A stretch of DNA of 64,000 nt from NCBI GenBank assembly GCA_017536105.1, contig JAFXRZ010000008.1, positions 71,328-135,327 on the forward strand, given 5' to 3'. Shown here piece after piece: positions 8,358-17,116 of this stretch. The number at the start of each line of letters is the position of its first letter. Position 1 is the stretch's first letter. A model generated the notes under the pieces. That model was given only the letters and a program-made list of their open reading frames with translations, ran no database searches and was not told where the DNA came from. Source of the stretch: Ruminococcus sp. Lineage in GTDB: Bacteria > Bacillota_A > Clostridia > Oscillospirales > Ruminococcaceae. Position numbers and translations under genes: made by a program.

Positions 8358-10254
8358 TGTCTTTTCCTTCTGCTGCACGCTTCGCTCTTCTTTCAGCCTT
8401 GTCGGCATACATCATATCGTCGGCAGCTTTTATAAGATCCTCGAAGGAAAGAGTCTCTCCCTTTTTCGAGCGGTAAACGCCTATGCTTGCCGAGATCTCG
8501 TAATCCTTGCCGGAGGTACGGCTGATAGACCGGAGCCTTGCCGCTATCTCAAGCTTGATGTCGTCAACGGGCAGCGATGACGACATGAATGCCACCATCT
8601 CGTCTCCGCCCATCCTTATGCAGACGGCGTTATCCGGGCAGGAGTTTTTCAAAGCAGCAGCCGTTGATTTTATCGCATAGTCTCCCTCGGTGTGGCCGAA
8701 GTTGTCGTTGATGTATTTCAGCCTGTCGAGGTCCAGCATAACGACTGTCATGGGCTTGCCGGTCTGTTCCAGCTTATCGATGAGACGCTCGTAGGACCTC
8801 ATGCAGCCTCCGCGGGTGAACAGACCCGTCAGCTGGTCGTACTGCGAGAGCATACGCACCTGCTCGGTGATGTGCTTCTGATAACGCATCGTTCGGTAAG
8901 CGCCCAGCGAGTTGTTGAGCATATTCACCATCTGCGGTATCTTCTCGTAGTTCGTTATGTCGTAGTTCTGATAGTTTATAACAAGATAGCCCATGGGCAC
9001 ATCGAGGAAGTTTATGGAGGTGAAGATTATGGGATACCCCGTGGAAAGAGCTACCTCGAGCCCCGGGAAAAGTCCCTTGGCAGGGAAGTCATGGGGCACG
9101 AAAGGCGTGGGAGCATCGGAGTCAAAAAATACGCAGAGAGTGTCGCCGAAGCCTCTCTCGAAATTCACGGCGAAGGGATCGATGGTGTCGTCCGTCCATT
9201 CTTTCTTGAGCATACAGCGGGTGTTGTAGATAACGCTGGTGGCAAGCTCGTTTGCAGCAGCCTGAAGATTCTCGCTGGAGAGTATGCGAACGCCGATCTC
9301 GTTGAAGGTCTTTTCCTCTTCCTTGTATCTGTAGAAACGGGAGTGCAGTTCGCTCATGTGCCTTGAAACATTTACGATAGTTCCTCCCGAGCAGCCGCAG
9401 CTCTCGTTTATCACCATTCTGGGTATAATGGGGATGTACTTGGTCTTTTCGATCTCCTCGGGTTCAAGACAGAGCAGCTCGCATATCTTCTGTGCAATGT
9501 CGCCGTAGCAGCAGAGGCAGCTCGTTATCCTCGGCGAGAAGAAATTTATATCCACAATGCCGTCAAAGCCCGTGACAGCAACTTCCTCCGGCACCTTGAC
9601 TCCTGCGTTGGAGAGAGAATCGCAGACTGTCACAGCCATGGTGTCGTTGGCGCAGATTATGGCCTGGGGCAGCTTTTCCCTTTCAAGCAGCCTCTCGCAG
9701 GCAGCAGCGGTGGGCACGCTCCAGAAATCGCCGTAGCTCACCATGCTCTCCCGGTCAAAGGGTATGCCCTTTTCCTCAAGCACGCTCTTGAAAACTTCTA
9801 TGCGTTCTTCGCTGAAGCTGTTGCCCTGCACACCTGCCATGAAATGCAGGTCTGTCAGCCCGTGGAATTCGATTATATGGCGTACTACCTGTTCAAAGCC
9901 GCCTTTGTAGTCGAAGTCGATATTCACGGCGTTTTCTATATTTGCACCGATCATGATGACAGGCTTCTCAAATATCTGCGCCTTGTCGATCAGCTTGGCG
10001 ATGAGCTTTTTGTTTTTTATCATGCGGTCAACGATGATAAGGGCATCCACTGTCCGGAAATCGATGAGATCGAAAATAGCGATCTCGCCTCTTTCGCTGG
10101 CGGTGTCCCAGAAGAGGTCGGAGGTAGTGTGAAAGACAAAAAGTCTGTACCCTATCTCGATGAGTTTTTTGTTCAGCTCAACGACCATTTCATGCGAAGC
10201 TTCGTCATGGATCCTTGAGATACAAAGTCCTGCGATCTTATATTTTCCGATCAT
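8350..10254 (-). CDS. LacI-type ligand-binding domain fused to a GGDEF domain
   Basis: A 634-residue protein without signal peptide or membrane segment. Residues 1-275 resemble the periplasmic-binding-protein-like sensor of LacI/GalR repressors (IAGLCISRIHDE, IICANDTMAVTVCDSL, VAVTGFDGI), but there is no helix-turn-helix in front. Residues 300-470 look GAF-like. Residues 470-634 are a GGDEF domain (LSQYDQLTGLFTRGG, DLDRLKYINDNFGH) whose signature reads GGDEM rather than GGDEF. No RxxD inhibitory site is visible before it. The likely role is a soluble diguanylate cyclase, or an inactive relative, controlled by a small ligand such as a sugar. A strong promoter and AAGGAGGG precede it. Whether the Met variant is active cannot be told from sequence. 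Confidence 0.88.
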   Translation of the reverse strand: MIGKYKIAGLCISRIHDEASHEMVVELNKKLIEIGYRLFVFHTTSDLFWDTASERGEIAIFDLIDFRTVDALIIVDRMIKNKKLIAKLIDKAQIFEKPVIMIGANIENAVNIDFDYKGGFEQVVRHIIEFHGLTDLHFMAGVQGNSFSEERIEVFKSVLEEKGIPFDRESMVSYGDFWSVPTAAACERLLEREKLPQAIICANDTMAVTVCDSLSNAGVKVPEEVAVTGFDGIVDINFFSPRITSCLCCYGDIAQKICELLCLEPEEIEKTKYIPIIPRMVINESCGCSGGTIVNVSRHMSELHSRFYRYKEEEKTFNEIGVRILSSENLQAAANELATSVIYNTRCMLKKEWTDDTIDPFAVNFERGFGDTLCVFFDSDAPTPFVPHDFPAKGLFPGLEVALSTGYPIIFTSINFLDVPMGYLVINYQNYDITNYEKIPQMVNMLNNSLGAYRTMRYQKHITEQVRMLSQYDQLTGLFTRGGCMRSYERLIDKLEQTGKPMTVVMLDLDRLKYINDNFGHTEGDYAIKSTAAALKNSCPDNAVCIRMGGDEMVAFMSSSLPVDDIKLEIAARLRSISRTSGKDYEISASIGVYRSKKGETLSFEDLIKAADDMMYADKAERRAKRAAEGKDNA

Positions 10255-10303
10255 GGCACGATCCCTCCTTCAGCAAAGAGAAACACTTTCCCAATATACA
10301 CTT

Positions 10304-10332
10304 ATTATAGCACATCGATCAATTTTCGTCAA
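10304..10332 (-). promoter_or_regulatory. sigma-A-type promoter for the LacI-GGDEF gene
   Basis: On the minus strand TTGACG, 17 bases, TATAAT stands 50 bases before the ATG at 10254. Spacing and hexamers are near consensus. Confidence 0.8.
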
Positions 10333-10433
10333 GCAAAAGAAGCCGCTGTCCCTACACATTTTCTCCTGTCGGAAGACAGCCGGTATGCAGCGACCGCTTA
10401 TGCCGCATCTCGTACCGCTTATACCGGGGGGTG

Positions 10434-10462
10434 TTGAATAATTATCAAATGTGTTGTATAAT
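10434..10462 (+). promoter_or_regulatory. sigma-A-type promoter for the LytTR operon, long leader
   Basis: TTGAAT, 17 bases, TATAAT. The leader from here to the LytTR start is about 195 bases; I could not match it to a known riboswitch. The 409-base gap 10255-10663 therefore holds two divergent promoters and this leader, and no gene. Confidence 0.75.
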
Positions 10463-10663
10463 AAGGATATACTTTGAGCAAATCAACGGTTTAAAACTAT
10501 GAAAGTTCAACAAACAGATGCAGCGGCATGATAAACGGATATATTTGCTTTAACTGATCGGGGAATGCCCCTTGTTCGGCTGTCGGATATGCAGAACAAA
10601 GGAAGAGTTCCCTCATCAGAAACGGTGCAGACACCCGAGAAAACTTAAGGACGGTGACTTCCC

Positions 10664-11122
10664 ATGAAAGAGATAACGGTGCGCTTTGAAGGATCACCCT
10701 CTGCCGAAGGCATAGAGGTGGTCATCCGCGCCGATAAAAGAGACGCGGAGATCGAAGAGCTTATATACAGGATAAAAAGCGGCTTTGCAGATACTGTCAA
10801 TGCAACGGACGGCGACGGCTCGACTGTGGTGATAAGGACAGCCGATATAATATCCTTCTCGGTGGACGGAAAGAAAACTGAGGTCATCACGGCGGATAAC
10901 AGATTCTTTCTTGTCCAGTCGCTGCAAAGCCTCGAAAAGCAGCTTGACGAAAAAACATTTATACGCATATCCCGCTACGAGATAATCAATCTGACAAAGG
11001 TAGTGCGCTATGACTTCACTCTGGCCGGAACACTTCGCATAGAGCTTGAAGGCGGGATAGAAACATGGGCTTCAAGGCGCTGCATCCCGGCAATACGCAG
11101 GCGCCTTTCAGGAAAGGAGTGA
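10664..11122 (+). CDS. LytTR-family DNA-binding regulator
   Basis: A 152-residue transcription regulator with a C-terminal LytTR domain: DIISFSVDGKKTEVITADNRFF, then LDEKTFIRISRYEIINLTKVV, then a basic tail. There is no receiver domain. Stand-alone LytTR proteins of this size are commonly encoded next to a DUF3021 membrane protein, which is the case here, and are thought to control their own operon. The N-terminal 50 residues are not recognised. Confidence 0.88.
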   Translation: MKEITVRFEGSPSAEGIEVVIRADKRDAEIEELIYRIKSGFADTVNATDGDGSTVVIRTADIISFSVDGKKTEVITADNRFFLVQSLQSLEKQLDEKTFIRISRYEIINLTKVVRYDFTLAGTLRIELEGGIETWASRRCIPAIRRRLSGKE

Positions 11123-11127
11123 CGGTC

Positions 11128-11619
11128 ATGCTTGGAAGGGTATTAAAGCGGGCAGGTCTCGGTTTCCTGCTCGGGATGGCAATGGGAGACATTATTGCTT
11201 ATATCACATTCACCGGCAGCGGTATGCCCGTTGCTCCGGAATTTGTGGACAAAGTCGGCAGCGAGGCTGCGGCGTTCCTGATACAGACGGTGCTTTCCGG
11301 GCTGATAGGCGCTGCGGGCGTCGGAGGTATGCTTTTCTACGAGATAGAGAGCTGGAGTATGCTGCGTACCATGCTGACCCATTTTGCACTTATCTCGGCG
11401 GTGTTCCTGACAGTGAGCCGGGTGCTATGCTGGATGACCGCGGTCAGCGAAATGCTTATCATGGAGGGCATTATGCTGGCGGCATACCTGATAGTATGGG
11501 TGATTATCTGTGCGGTCTACAGAGCGCAGGTCAAGGACCTTAACGCCTTGCAGGACGAGCTCAACAAAAGCTGCAAAGGCGAAAAGAATAAATCTTTCAA
11601 CGGAGGTGCAGAGGAATGA
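11128..11619 (+). CDS. DUF3021-like four-helix membrane protein
   Basis: A 163-residue integral membrane protein with four hydrophobic segments, starting with GLGFLLGMAMGDIIAYITF and ending with a short charged coiled tail (VKDLNALQDELNKS). Size, topology and position after a LytTR gene match DUF3021 proteins. I start at ATG 11128, about 10 bases after GGAAAGG; an in-frame GTG at 11119 overlaps the preceding stop but lies too close to the ribosome-binding site. It overlaps the surface-protein gene by ATGA. It may sense the envelope and act on the LytTR protein, which is an inference. Confidence 0.75.
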   Translation: MLGRVLKRAGLGFLLGMAMGDIIAYITFTGSGMPVAPEFVDKVGSEAAAFLIQTVLSGLIGAAGVGGMLFYEIESWSMLRTMLTHFALISAVFLTVSRVLCWMTAVSEMLIMEGIMLAAYLIVWVIICAVYRAQVKDLNALQDELNKSCKGEKNKSFNGGAEE

Positions 11620-14600
11620 GAACCAAGAAACACAGATTCGGCAAACGATTGACAGCATTGATAACGGTAATGTGTATGATCTTTACGATGCTGCCGATAA
11701 ACGCTCTGGCGTTTAATCCCGACTGGTACAAAACTCATATACAGAGTATAACTATCGGTAAGCCGGCAACGGATACGAACGGAAGGAAATACCTTCCCGT
11801 CACCGTTGTATTCACGGCGGATGAGGATATAAACGACAGCAACGTTGTATATTTCCTTGAGGGATATCTGAAAGCAAAGCTTGCAAACGGAAAAACAGCC
11901 GAAGGCATTTCGGGCAACGGTATGACGCTTGTGCCGGTAGAACCTGACGATTTTGACGATGCAGGCATAAACTCCTATTCGTGGAAATGGAGCCAGGGCG
12001 GCGGAAAAGGCGCTGTAAAATACAAGCTTCCGGTGCTGGGAGCCAGCGACACACAGACCATTGAAAAAAGCCCCTATACAGGGCAGAAAGAGGTAAACGG
12101 TCTTAAAGTCGGTGACGAGGTCACTCTGAGTATCGAGACGGTATTCAACAAGCAGAACATTCCCGAAGAGATAACAAAAGACCTTATGTCTGATGAGTTT
12201 AAGATCGTTATCGAGGATCTGAGCACATACCCCAAGACAGTTGAAGCTGGATCCTGCGAGCACGACGGCGATATTATCTACGAGTCAAACGGAGAGACCA
12301 CCCACAACGCTTTATGCTCAAAGTGCAGAGCGGTGCTCGTTAAGGATGTTCCTCATGTTGATACGGGAGCAAAGAAGTATTCCTCCGAAAAGCATTGGAA
12401 CGTCTGCGATGACTGCAAGCAGGTGTTCGGCGAGACCGCTCACACTCTCAGCTACGTTTATAACGATACCCAGCACCGGCAGAAATGCAGCGGCTGTAAT
12501 TACAAGAGCGAAGCTGTTGATCACGAGTGGACATGGATAATGAATTCAGAGGGCATATATACCGGCCAGAAATGTAAATGCGGTAAAACAAGAACTTCCA
12601 GCATCCCCGGCATCATCAATCTCGGCAAATCAGAGATCACTTTCCCGGAGGGCAAAGATGCAAACAGCGAGTTCACCAAGGAAGAAGCAGAGAGCATCGG
12701 CTTGAAGGACGACAAGGGCACGGCCATTGACCAGGACAGCTATACATTATCAGTTGAACCAAGCAAGACCGATGACAGCAAGTGGACAGTTGATTTTAAG
12801 TCTGTCGAGGACAAGAGCATAAACCGAAAGACCGTAGATGTGCTTAAAAAGTGCGAGCATGACGGCGAATATATATATGAATCAACGGGACCAAACTTCC
12901 ACGATGTTAAATGTGCTAAGTGCTTGGATGTAATATACAGCAGCTTGAACCATACCAGCAGCTTGGGAAAAGCTGGTCATGACACGGAATATCACTGGGA
13001 AATTTGCGATGACTGCGGTCAAAAATACAATGAGCAGCAGCACACGCTGACATATAAGTACGATGATGATACCCACTGGCAGGAATGCAGCGGCTGTGAA
13101 TACAAGACCGAGGCAGTCGGCCACGAATGGAAATGGGAAATGGACTCGGACGGAATATATACCGGTCAGAAGTGTGAATGCGGAGCAACAAGATCCACCA
13201 TCACCGGCATCGTCGATCTCGGCAGATCAGAGATCAGTTTCCCCGACGGCAAGGACGAGAACAGCGAGTTCAACAAAGAGGAAGCAAAGAACATAGGTCT
13301 TAAAGATGAAAGCAGCGAAACGATAGACAAGGACAGCTACACCGTTTCTGTTGAAAAGAACAAGGACGACGGGACCAAGTGGACAGTTGAATTCAAGTCT
13401 GTCGAGGACAAGAGCATAGGCAAAAAGGAAATAACTGTCCAGAGGTCAGAGGATTCCTACTATGCGGCAGTTACCTATGTTATGGCTGAGGGTCTTACAG
13501 CTCCCGAAGGCTTCATAGTATCAAAGGAGCAGACAGACCTCAAGAGCGGACAGAATTATTCCATAGAATCGCCGAAATATCCGGGCTTCAAGCCAAGCGA
13601 TGCGATCGTTTTAGGCACTATAGGCAGCTCCGATGTTGAGATAACAGTTACCTATACAGCCTGCACACATACAAACTACACTGTCACCGACTTTGTAAAG
13701 CCTACCTGCACAGAGGATTCCGATGCGGTACTGGCTGCCTGCGATGACTGCGGCAAGGTGTTATCGCTCACAGCGGCTGAGATACACGCACTGGGCGATC
13801 CTTATGTTGCAACAGGACATAACTTCGACGAAGAATGGCACAGAGAGTACGGCATAAGCTCCAAGCCCGGCGCAGGACACTATCACAAGTGCCAGAACCC
13901 CGGCTGCTACGAAAGACAGTATGAAGCACACGTATGGAAGGGCGAGCAAAAGTACGGCGAGAAATGCGGCGTTGACCTGTATTTTGAAGACGAGTGCGAG
14001 ATATGCGGCGCTAAGTATGAATATGCTCCCACAGAGTGCAAGCTCGAACGCACACCCGAAAAGGATGTTGCACCCACCTGCGAAGAATACGGCTTTGAGA
14101 AATATGTTTGCACAGTGTGCGGCAACGAAGCGTCCGATGCCATAGCTCCCCTGGGCCACGATATGGAAGTGGTTGAAGAAGAAAAGGCCGACTGCGAAAA
14201 GGAAGGCTATAAGCTCAAGAAGTGCAAGCGTGAGGGCTGCGACCACGAGGAAAAGGAAATAATCGAGAAGCTCAGCAAGAACGGAAAGCACTCCTGGACG
14301 AAGAACATAAAGGTCGAGCCCACCTGCGAAGGCATAGGCTCATACGAAGGTCAGATATGCACGGTATGCGGCAAGACCGAAACAGCCCAGGGCGACTACG
14401 GTATAATCGACGCGCTGGGACACAATGTAATAACCACAAAGAAAAATCTCGGCACTAAGCCCGGCGTTACAAAGAACGGCACACCTGTTGACATAACCCT
14501 GTACGAGGTCATCTATTCCTGCACACGCTGCAGAGCACACCTCGGCACAGAAGCATGGACAGTGGCAACAGCCGCCAAGCCTCCGAGATATGAGATCATC

Positions 14601-15488
14601 CCCGGCAGAAAGGCGGAGATAACCGATCTGGGCAACGGCATCCACGTCGACGGTAATATGGCTCAGGACGGCGGTGTATATTTCAGAGATCAGGTAATGA
14701 AGGGCTTTGACGACGTTGTTGATTCAGAATCCGCAAAGAGCAAGTATCAGTACAAGAAGATCAAGGCAAACAGCTTTATAATCGAGTTTTCGGAATCCTT
14801 CCTCGCGGAGCTGGAAGACGGCGTTTATCCCGTTGAGGTAATAAACGGAAATGAGTTCTGGCCTCTTATGGTAACGGTGAAGGATCACAAGCTCACAGAG
14901 CTCGCAGATCAGGAATATCCCAAGGAAACGACCCTCACAAACGAGGAATTTGCAGAGCTCCTGGAAAACGCCGAAGCCGAAGGCGCAGAAGTAAAATCTT
15001 TGTTTGTCACACCTCTCTCCGAGGAAGACCTTGCAGATATCCGGGATTATACTCAGCCTTCTCTTGATAATGGCTCGGCAGAGTTTGACAAGAATTCTCC
15101 GGCAGATATAGCCATAGGCGTGAACGAAGGCAGCTTTAGGTTTGATTCCGTATCACTCGGCGGAGAAGCTTTAACAAGCTCCGATTACAGCTTTGCAGAC
15201 GGCAAGCTTGTTATCAGCTCGGGATTCCTGGCGAAGCTGGAGGAAGGGGAGTATGTTTTCGACATACTGTTCACAGACATAAACGAAGTTGTCGAGCCGG
15301 ATGCACTTACATTTACGGTAACGGTCGTTGACAGGAAGTCCGACAGCGGCAGCTCCGATGAAACAGGACCCGGGAACACCGGCGACGGAGGCTCGGCGCA
15401 GAATCCCTCCACAGGCGCAGCATCTTCTCTGCTCGGAACAGCAGCCTTGATAGCAGCAGCATTCGTTGTTATAAAGAAGAGGAAATGA
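11616..15488 (+). CDS. large wall-anchored surface protein with Cys-rich tandem repeats
   Basis: A 1290-residue exported protein. The N-terminus is a signal peptide (basic start, hydrophobic ITVMCMIFTMLPINALA). Residues 214-412 and 413-610 are a tandem duplication of about 199 residues, each rich in CxxC pairs (CDDC, CSGC, KCKCG) of zinc-ribbon-like spacing. Residues 690-990 contain further CxxC units. The C-terminus has a Gly/Ser linker, NPSTG at about 1263, a hydrophobic segment and KKRK, which is a sortase-type anchor variant. No sortase is in the window. The function is unknown; adhesin or envelope structural protein fits. It is translationally coupled to the DUF3021 gene and ends at a terminator-like hairpin. 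Confidence 0.85.
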   Translation: MRTKKHRFGKRLTALITVMCMIFTMLPINALAFNPDWYKTHIQSITIGKPATDTNGRKYLPVTVVFTADEDINDSNVVYFLEGYLKAKLANGKTAEGISGNGMTLVPVEPDDFDDAGINSYSWKWSQGGGKGAVKYKLPVLGASDTQTIEKSPYTGQKEVNGLKVGDEVTLSIETVFNKQNIPEEITKDLMSDEFKIVIEDLSTYPKTVEAGSCEHDGDIIYESNGETTHNALCSKCRAVLVKDVPHVDTGAKKYSSEKHWNVCDDCKQVFGETAHTLSYVYNDTQHRQKCSGCNYKSEAVDHEWTWIMNSEGIYTGQKCKCGKTRTSSIPGIINLGKSEITFPEGKDANSEFTKEEAESIGLKDDKGTAIDQDSYTLSVEPSKTDDSKWTVDFKSVEDKSINRKTVDVLKKCEHDGEYIYESTGPNFHDVKCAKCLDVIYSSLNHTSSLGKAGHDTEYHWEICDDCGQKYNEQQHTLTYKYDDDTHWQECSGCEYKTEAVGHEWKWEMDSDGIYTGQKCECGATRSTITGIVDLGRSEISFPDGKDENSEFNKEEAKNIGLKDESSETIDKDSYTVSVEKNKDDGTKWTVEFKSVEDKSIGKKEITVQRSEDSYYAAVTYVMAEGLTAPEGFIVSKEQTDLKSGQNYSIESPKYPGFKPSDAIVLGTIGSSDVEITVTYTACTHTNYTVTDFVKPTCTEDSDAVLAACDDCGKVLSLTAAEIHALGDPYVATGHNFDEEWHREYGISSKPGAGHYHKCQNPGCYERQYEAHVWKGEQKYGEKCGVDLYFEDECEICGAKYEYAPTECKLERTPEKDVAPTCEEYGFEKYVCTVCGNEASDAIAPLGHDMEVVEEEKADCEKEGYKLKKCKREGCDHEEKEIIEKLSKNGKHSWTKNIKVEPTCEGIGSYEGQICTVCGKTETAQGDYGIIDALGHNVITTKKNLGTKPGVTKNGTPVDITLYEVIYSCTRCRAHLGTEAWTVATAAKPPRYEIIPGRKAEITDLGNGIHVDGNMAQDGGVYFRDQVMKGFDDVVDSESAKSKYQYKKIKANSFIIEFSESFLAELEDGVYPVEVINGNEFWPLMVTVKDHKLTELADQEYPKETTLTNEEFAELLENAEAEGAEVKSLFVTPLSEEDLADIRDYTQPSLDNGSAEFDKNSPADIAIGVNEGSFRFDSVSLGGEALTSSDYSFADGKLVISSGFLAKLEEGEYVFDILFTDINEVVEPDALTFTVTVVDRKSDSGSSDETGPGNTGDGGSAQNPSTGAASSLLGTAALIAAAFVVIKKRK
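12255..13448 (+). repeat. 597-bp coding tandem duplication inside the surface protein
   Basis: Two in-frame copies begin at the CEHDG codons at 12255 and 12852, a period of 597 bases or 199 codons. Shared blocks include GIYTGQKC, SKWTVDFKSVEDKS/TKWTVEFKSVEDKS and CDDC...CSGC in the same order. The copies have diverged at many positions, so the duplication is not recent. Confidence 0.88.
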
Positions 15489-15534
15489 GCCTGCTCCAAT
15501 AGAGCAAACTAACAGAAAATAAACAGTTATCAGC

Positions 15535-15568
15535 ACAGAGGCTGTCGCTAATGCGATAGCCTCTGTTT
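15535..15568 (+). terminator. hairpin after the surface-protein gene
   Basis: A 14-bp stem (15535-15548 with 15553-15566, one G-U pair) with a TAAT loop is followed by only a short T run. It probably ends the LytTR operon. Confidence 0.6.
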
Positions 15569-15583
15569 ACGCCCATAGTTTTT

Positions 15584-15917
15584 CGGTCGCAGCGGCGACT
15601 GCGCTTGACACGTGACGCAAGCTGCGCATGCTTACATAGAGCAAAACGGAATATATCCCACGCGGACAAAGCCTTGCAAGGGGTAAGCTACGCTTAAAGC
15701 TATGCGCAGCATTACAAATAGCAGCACGCTCTTGTTGGTGGCTTTCCGATCGGTCGCAGCGGCGACTGCGCTTGACACGTGACGCAAGCAGAGCTTGCTT
15801 ACATAGAGCAAAACGGAACAAATCCCACGCGAGCAAAGCCTTGCAAGGGGTAAGCTACGCTTAAAGCTATGCGTAGTATTATAAATTGTCCCACGCTCTT
15901 GTTGGGGGCTTTCCGAT
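15584..15917. repeat. 167-bp noncoding tandem repeat
   Basis: Two head-to-tail copies start at 15584 and 15751 with CGGTCGCAGCGGCGACTGCG and stay closely similar over 167 bases, differing at a modest number of scattered positions. Both include GGGGTAAGCTACGCTTAAAG. No reading frame here looks coding. Confidence 0.85.
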
Positions 15918-16100
15918 CGCCCCCAAACCCCTTCGGATACCCTCTATCTTTTTCTTGGTGGTAAAGATAACCCCAAACCCCTTCGGATACAAAGCGTTAT
16001 CTTTAGACAAAGCCTTGATAGAACACCTCGCATCAAGCCTCTCCCAACGGTGTCAACGCGAACTCATACATAAAGCTACCTGCCTCCCCTCCGGGGAGGC
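15902..16100. repeat. cluster of inverted repeats downstream of the tandem repeat
   Basis: Three perfect stems are visible: TTGGGGGC/GCCCCCAA (15902-15909, 15919-15926), TAAAGATAAC/GTTATCTTTA (15962-15971, 15996-16005) and GCCTCCCC/GGGGAGGC (16082-16089, 16093-16100). The phrase CCCCAAACCCCTTCGGATAC occurs twice (from about 15921 and 15971). The 750-base gap 15489-16239 contains these repeats, the tandem repeat and a promoter, but no gene that I can support. Confidence 0.75.
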
Positions 16101-16180
16101 CTGGCGAAGGCAGCCTTTTCCTCCTATTAAAAGCTGGTGGGGGAATTAAAAATAAATGTTTAAATTTTTGGCAAAAAAGA

Positions 16181-16209
16181 TTGACAAAGTGTGTATTGTA
16201 TGATATACT
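16181..16209 (+). promoter_or_regulatory. sigma-A-type promoter for the unknown membrane protein
   Basis: TTGACA, 17 bases, TATACT: an excellent match, ending about 80 bases before the chosen ATG at 16288. Confidence 0.85.
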
Positions 16210-16287
16210 GATTTATGTATAGGCGGCACAGGCTTTTCTTTGTTATGCCCTGCCGTTTTTAGAATGATTAGCGAAGAGGTTAGAGCC

Positions 16288-17022
16288 ATGGCTGCTGCTG
16301 GAGAACTGGATCGACTCAAACAGGCGAAAGAGTATTTCGAGCGCTATTATGAGTTTGAGGACGCCGTTAAAGTCAATGCACAGAATAAAGAATATCTGAA
16401 AAGCTATATACACAACCGTTATGACGTTGAAAAGGAATTCGATTTCAAGGCAAAATGTATGAAAGCTGCCGTCGCATCCGTCGGATGCGGTCTCGTGCTG
16501 GCGCTTCTCATACTGCTGATAATCGGCTTCGATCAGTGGCTCGTCGGGCTCATCATTTTCGTCGCTGTGACTGCAGGTCTTTTTGCGGCATTGTTTATGG
16601 TGCTGAAATACCGGCTGTCCGAAGCCTGCGAGCATCAGTCTGAGGTCAACAACGGCATAACTGAGCAGATCGCCGTGCTTGAAGCCCGCGATGCCCAGCT
16701 CGTCCGCCAGAGAGACGACTACTACAGAGGCCTTAAAAAGCGTGTGGATTTTATGTCCCTCGATTATATGGATAATATCGACCAGATCATCGAGATCATC
16801 GAGAATAACGAGGCCGAGACCTGCGACGAGGCTGTCGCAGTCTTCGAGCAGAAGCTCCTTATGAAGGAAATGTCTTCCTTCCTTAATACCCCCGAGTCTG
16901 AGCCCGTTCCCCTCGACCCCGAAAAGGCTAAGGAAATGTTCGGTGATCCCCTCGAGATCATCCGCCAGAATGCAAAGAAAAAGAAAAAAGGTAAAAAAGC
17001 AGACTCTATCTTCGAGCTCTGA
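16288..17022 (+). CDS. unknown membrane protein with flanking coiled coils
   Basis: I do not recognise this 244-residue protein. It has a charged helical N-terminal part (LDRLKQAKEYFERYYEFEDA), two closely spaced membrane helices at about residues 55-110 (VLALLILLIIGF and LVGLIIFVAVTAGLFAALF), then a long helical cytoplasmic part and a lysine-rich end (KKKKKGKKADS). The ATG at 16288 is preceded by AGAGG at suitable distance; in-frame ATGs at 16240 and 16264 are alternatives. It has its own promoter and terminator and so stands alone. Confidence 0.75.
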   Translation: MAAAGELDRLKQAKEYFERYYEFEDAVKVNAQNKEYLKSYIHNRYDVEKEFDFKAKCMKAAVASVGCGLVLALLILLIIGFDQWLVGLIIFVAVTAGLFAALFMVLKYRLSEACEHQSEVNNGITEQIAVLEARDAQLVRQRDDYYRGLKKRVDFMSLDYMDNIDQIIEIIENNEAETCDEAVAVFEQKLLMKEMSSFLNTPESEPVPLDPEKAKEMFGDPLEIIRQNAKKKKKGKKADSIFEL

Positions 17023-17028
17023 TATAAA

Positions 17029-17062
17029 ACAACGGCAGGGAAAAATCCTGCCGTTGTTTTTT
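17029..17062 (+). terminator. rho-independent terminator
   Basis: Stem ACAACGGCAGG/CCTGCCGTTGT with a 7-base loop is followed by a run of T. It ends the membrane-protein gene. Confidence 0.9.
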
Positions 17063-17116
17063 CATTTGCCGCTCTGCTGTGCTTCTCGGCAGTGTGCTGT
17101 TCCTTGTGCGGGAATT

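Noticed and set aside
10463..10663. Riboswitch in the leader of the LytTR operon
   Set aside because: The leader is long and has small hairpins, but I could not match it to the conserved core of any riboswitch class I know.
17006..17116. C-terminal extension of the recombinase remnant
   Set aside because: Similarity to recombinases ends at FICSSYRNP; the rest is read through the neighbouring terminator and is not homologous.
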